From Porodaedalea pini (Eukaryota; Basidiomycota; Agaricomycetes; Hymenochaetales; Hymenochaetaceae): 64,000 bases of DNA. Numbering within the stretch: the stretch's first letter is position 1; every line of letters starts with the position of its first letter. Shown in pieces: positions 61,172 through 64,000 of this stretch. The notes beneath the pieces were generated by a model, which made no database searches, was not told where the DNA came from, and saw nothing but the letters and a program-made list of their open reading frames with translations. The translations under genes and the position numbers were made by a program. The stretch covers positions 930,001-994,000 of the forward strand of contig NBAY01000001.1 of NCBI GenBank assembly GCA_002794775.1. The letters run 5' to 3'.

Positions 61172-61435
61172 AGAAACCTTAAACCGTGTTATATAGCAGT
61201 CCGATAATTGTACTGAAAGTGATGATAACCATTCTGTTCGTGTACCGAACAAGAGCAAGCTATAAAGGGACAAGATGAACAGATTACGACAATGAAAGAC
61301 GAACAAGATTGATTGAGCGTAAGGATTCATAGAAGTGATGGTATGGCTAAAATGGATGGTCGAAGAGCAGACCTTTTAGTGAAAGGGATAGCAAAAGGAA
61401 ATGAACGGAACGTAAGACAAGGAGATGAGACGAGC

Positions 61436-62938
61436 TCAGCCCTTGATCTCAAGAAGTTTGCATTCTGCAAAGCCGTCGAGTTAAGAAAAGTTACTCAGCA
61501 AGAGCAATGCACAAAAAAACTTACCGAATCGGAGGGTAGAGTTGGCAGGAATGCCATCAATCTTGCGAGCACCATATCCCAAGTTTGGAGGAACAATTAG
61601 AAGGCGCTCCCCTCCAGACTGCATGCCAGCAATGCCCTCGTCCCAGCCTGAACAAGAAATGAGCTGATTGGTTGCCACCTCAAAGTGAAGTACACACCTT
61701 TGATAACCTCGCCGGCGCCCACCTTAAACGTGAACTGAAACGTAAAAGGTCAGATATCGTCCCTTCCGAGAAGACCAAACATGACGGACCGGCTTTCCCT
61801 TGGTGTTCGAATCAAATATCTTGCCATCCGTAAACTTGCCAACATAGCGCATGGAAACCAAATCACCTTTCTTAGCTGTCTTGCCTGAGCCTACTTTGAC
61901 ATCCTTGATCTTCAGGCCACTCGGTGTCTCCTTCATGTCGCCCTGCTTCTTTGATGCATCCTTTTCGCCCTCTTTCTTCTCCTTTTTCTTCTCCTTCTTC
62001 TCATCCTTCTTCTCCGGGGCCTTCTTCTGCTCCTGCTCAGACTTTGCATTGCCGTTCGGCACAGCTGTGCCGTCCTCAGCTTTCAGCTTCTTGTTCAGCT
62101 TCTTCTGCTGTTTCTTGCTGAGCTTCGTCTCGCCGTCGGTCACCCCTTCTGTTATATCGGAATCACGAGGTCTTTTCTTGGAAGCAGAGGTGGAAGAAAT
62201 TTCTTCCTTGACCCCATCCTTGATCTCCTCAAAGCGACTGCAAACACAAAAATGAGTGGCTATCTTCGATATGAAAGGCCAAAATAGCCTACTGAGAATC
62301 GTCCCCTGCTCCGCTGTCGCCCTCCAGCACGTCGATCTCAGAAGGATCCATTTCAACGTCTGAACTGACATCGCGGAGGTCATAGGCCTCTTCATCGCTG
62401 ATTTCAGATTCGTCAGCTGGGAAGTCCGACGGCTGGGCTACAAACAGAAACTATTCATCAGGATGAAAGAATGAAAAGCCACCAGGCCTGCGTACTGATG
62501 TAGTTTCCGCTCAGATAAACAGTGCTGAAATTTGGAGTGTTAAACGGGCAATATGAGTAATGAAGTTATACACTTACTTTTTTCCAACAACCTCAAACTC
62601 CACTTCATCGTCCTCGCTAATGATGAGGTCCAGGGAAGATTGCTCGATCTAAATAAGAAATGAGAAACATATTCCTTTGTAACTATGCTAAACCACACCT
62701 GTCCAGGTGTCAAAGAGCAGAGAATTGTAGACATAGTAGGAGGAAGAGAATCTTCATCGTCATCTTCGTCGATAGCCTGGGGTGTCATGTACGTGAACTT
62801 GACAGAGGAACGGGCCTTCTCGTCGGAGAGCTTGGCATCGAGAGCAGCACCCGTGATACGAATATCCGCCTGCGCGACAAGCTTGGTCTTCTTTCCCGGC
62901 TCGACGCGCACACTCCAGACAGCAACTGCGGTGGCCAT
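61436..62938 (-). CDS. FPR4: Nuclear FKBP-type peptidyl-prolyl isomerase (FPR3/FPR4-like)
   Basis: Nucleolar or nuclear proline isomerase and histone chaperone type. The N-terminus ([14 protein letters not shown]...) matches the nucleoplasmin-like domain of fungal Fpr3/4. It is followed by an acidic region ([27 protein letters not shown]), a Lys/Glu-rich nuclear stretch ([17 protein letters not shown]), and a C-terminal FKBP domain: [76 protein letters not shown]. Start ATG at 62938, stop at 61436; about 370 residues in eight or so exons. Complete. The symbol follows the domain layout and does not separate FPR3 from FPR4. Confidence 0.92.
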
Positions 62939-63121
62939 TTTGTGAAAGCGACTGCAATAGGACAGGTGTTGAGCACGACAACTGCAAAGCTCGAAATTTC
63001 AGTTTTTGACATTTCAGAGGACTTTTTCAAACCCCGCAGTCACGTGCGAAACCACGCGATCGTCATTTCCACTCTCCCGACTCGCGTAGGGCAACGCCTG
63101 CACCTATCATCGCTGCCGCAC
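62939..63121. promoter_or_regulatory. Short divergent promoter, FKBP and ARPC4
   Basis: 183 bases between opposite start codons. Contains CACGTG at 63041-63046, an E-box-type site. Both genes must be driven from this segment or from overlapping elements in their first introns. Confidence 0.5.
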
Positions 63122-63981
63122 ATGGTGAGCAGCCCTTCACCGTCGAAGGTTCTCATGCTCGACGGCATTTCAGACTAACAATTTATTTAGTCAAACGTTC
63201 TCAGACCATACCTAGCCGCTGTGCGGTCAACGTTGACTGCTGCGCTGACGCTGCAGGACTTTGCTTCACAGGTGCGAACTTGAATTGAATCGCATTTAAT
63301 CGGAACTCAGAAAAATTTCTATTGCTAGGTTGTAGAGAGGCATAATTTCCCCGAGGTGGAGGTCAGGTGCGTACTTTCATCCTCCTACGTATGTATTTGT
63401 CTAGGCTCACCTGCTGCGGCCAGAGCATCGAAGGAAGTGCTACTGAATCCCTTAACGATCTCACGAAATGAGAATGAACGTGTCTATATCGAGCCTTCTA
63501 TCAACTCCATTCGTGTTAGCATAAAGATCAAGCAGGCCGACGAGATTGAGAGGATTTTGTGTCATAAGTTCACGCGCTTTATGATGCAACGGGCGGAGAG
63601 CTTCATAGTCCTGCGGAGAAAACCTGTGCCTGTGAGTAGCAAGAAGCCTATTTGTGTCTCCATCCGTCTTTTCGCCTGTCCTCTGCCTTATTTGCACTCT
63701 TTCTTTTATCTTGCCTGACCGAAACTGATCTCTCTATATGCAGGGATACGATATCTCGTTCTTGATCACCAACAACCATTCAGAAACTATGCTGAAGCAC
63801 AAAATTGTCGATTTCATTATCCAATTCATGGAGGAAGTGGACAAAGAAATCAGCGAGATGAAGCTCAGCCTCAACGCTCGTGCGCGCATTGTTGCCGAAT
63901 CATACCTTTCTGCGGTGCGTTATGTCGCCTTTCGCTTTGAGATTACTCTCTGACAAGATTATTTGTTAGTTCGGATCGTAG
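63122..63981 (+). CDS. ARC19: Actin-related protein 2/3 complex subunit 4 (ARPC4)
   Basis: The 20-kDa subunit of the actin-nucleating Arp2/3 complex. The first exon appears to be only ATG (63122-63124), followed by GTGAGC and an acceptor at 63191. The second exon reads [15 protein letters not shown]. Then [56 protein letters not shown], and after an intron [37 protein letters not shown]. The last exon (63970-63981) gives FGS and a stop. The sequence is nearly collinear with ARPC4 from other eukaryotes at about 168 residues. Complete within the window. The symbol follows the yeast name. Confidence 0.93.
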
Positions 63982-64000
63982 CTCTTCCTCAACTTTTTCA

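Overview
The window is nuclear DNA of a filamentous basidiomycete, most likely an agaricomycete (inference). Its genes have many short GT-AG introns of about 50-70 nt. The protein families are fungal: GH71 alpha-1,3-glucanase, SET9-type H4K20 methyltransferase, nucleoplasmin-like FKBP, fungal CNT nucleoside transporter and an NAD kinase with long extensions. The retroelements are a Tf1/sushi-like chromovirus and a Ty1/copia element.

Layout. 1-10.3 kb is a decayed accessory region. A long orphan gene (1-4332, cut by the window edge) has short 5' exons carrying a canonical PCNA-binding PIP box and SUMO-interaction-like motifs. Three further fragments of the same family lie at 6892-7900, 9221-9595 and 9655-9900. 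Around them are an ABCB transporter relic lacking its signature and Walker B motifs (4463-5930) and a FAD-monooxygenase relic (7945-8620). At 10281-10570 is a 54-residue protein that is little more than one Zn2Cys6 cluster. 11.5-17.9 kb holds two intact minus-strand genes: a concentrative nucleoside transporter and an NAD+ kinase.

20.0-38.9 kb is a four-level transposon nest. A ~850-bp foldback/MITE with TA target duplication is split by a copia element (TSD AAATA). The copia integrase is split by gypsy chromovirus A on the minus strand (TSD CCCGC). The integrase of A is split by its sibling, gypsy B, on the plus strand (TSD GCGTG). LTR divergence falls inward (6/433, 4/403, 3/413 by eye), agreeing with the nesting order, and all 13 differences fall at CpG sites. 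The gypsy elements show an 11-nt self-complementary primer-binding site and a conserved -1 slippery heptamer between gag and pol.

39.2-48.1 kb holds three intact plus-strand genes: GH71 alpha-1,3-glucanase, UTP-glucose-1-phosphate uridylyltransferase and a SET9-like methyltransferase. GH71 breaks down a cell-wall glucan and the uridylyltransferase makes UDP-glucose, the glucan precursor. 48.1-57.3 kb is gene-poor, with one possible relic. 57.3-64.0 kb returns to housekeeping genes: a short-chain dehydrogenase, chaperonin subunit CCT6, a nuclear FKBP, and ARPC4 of the Arp2/3 complex. All exon joins were read by eye from splice sites and frame and are not backed by transcripts.
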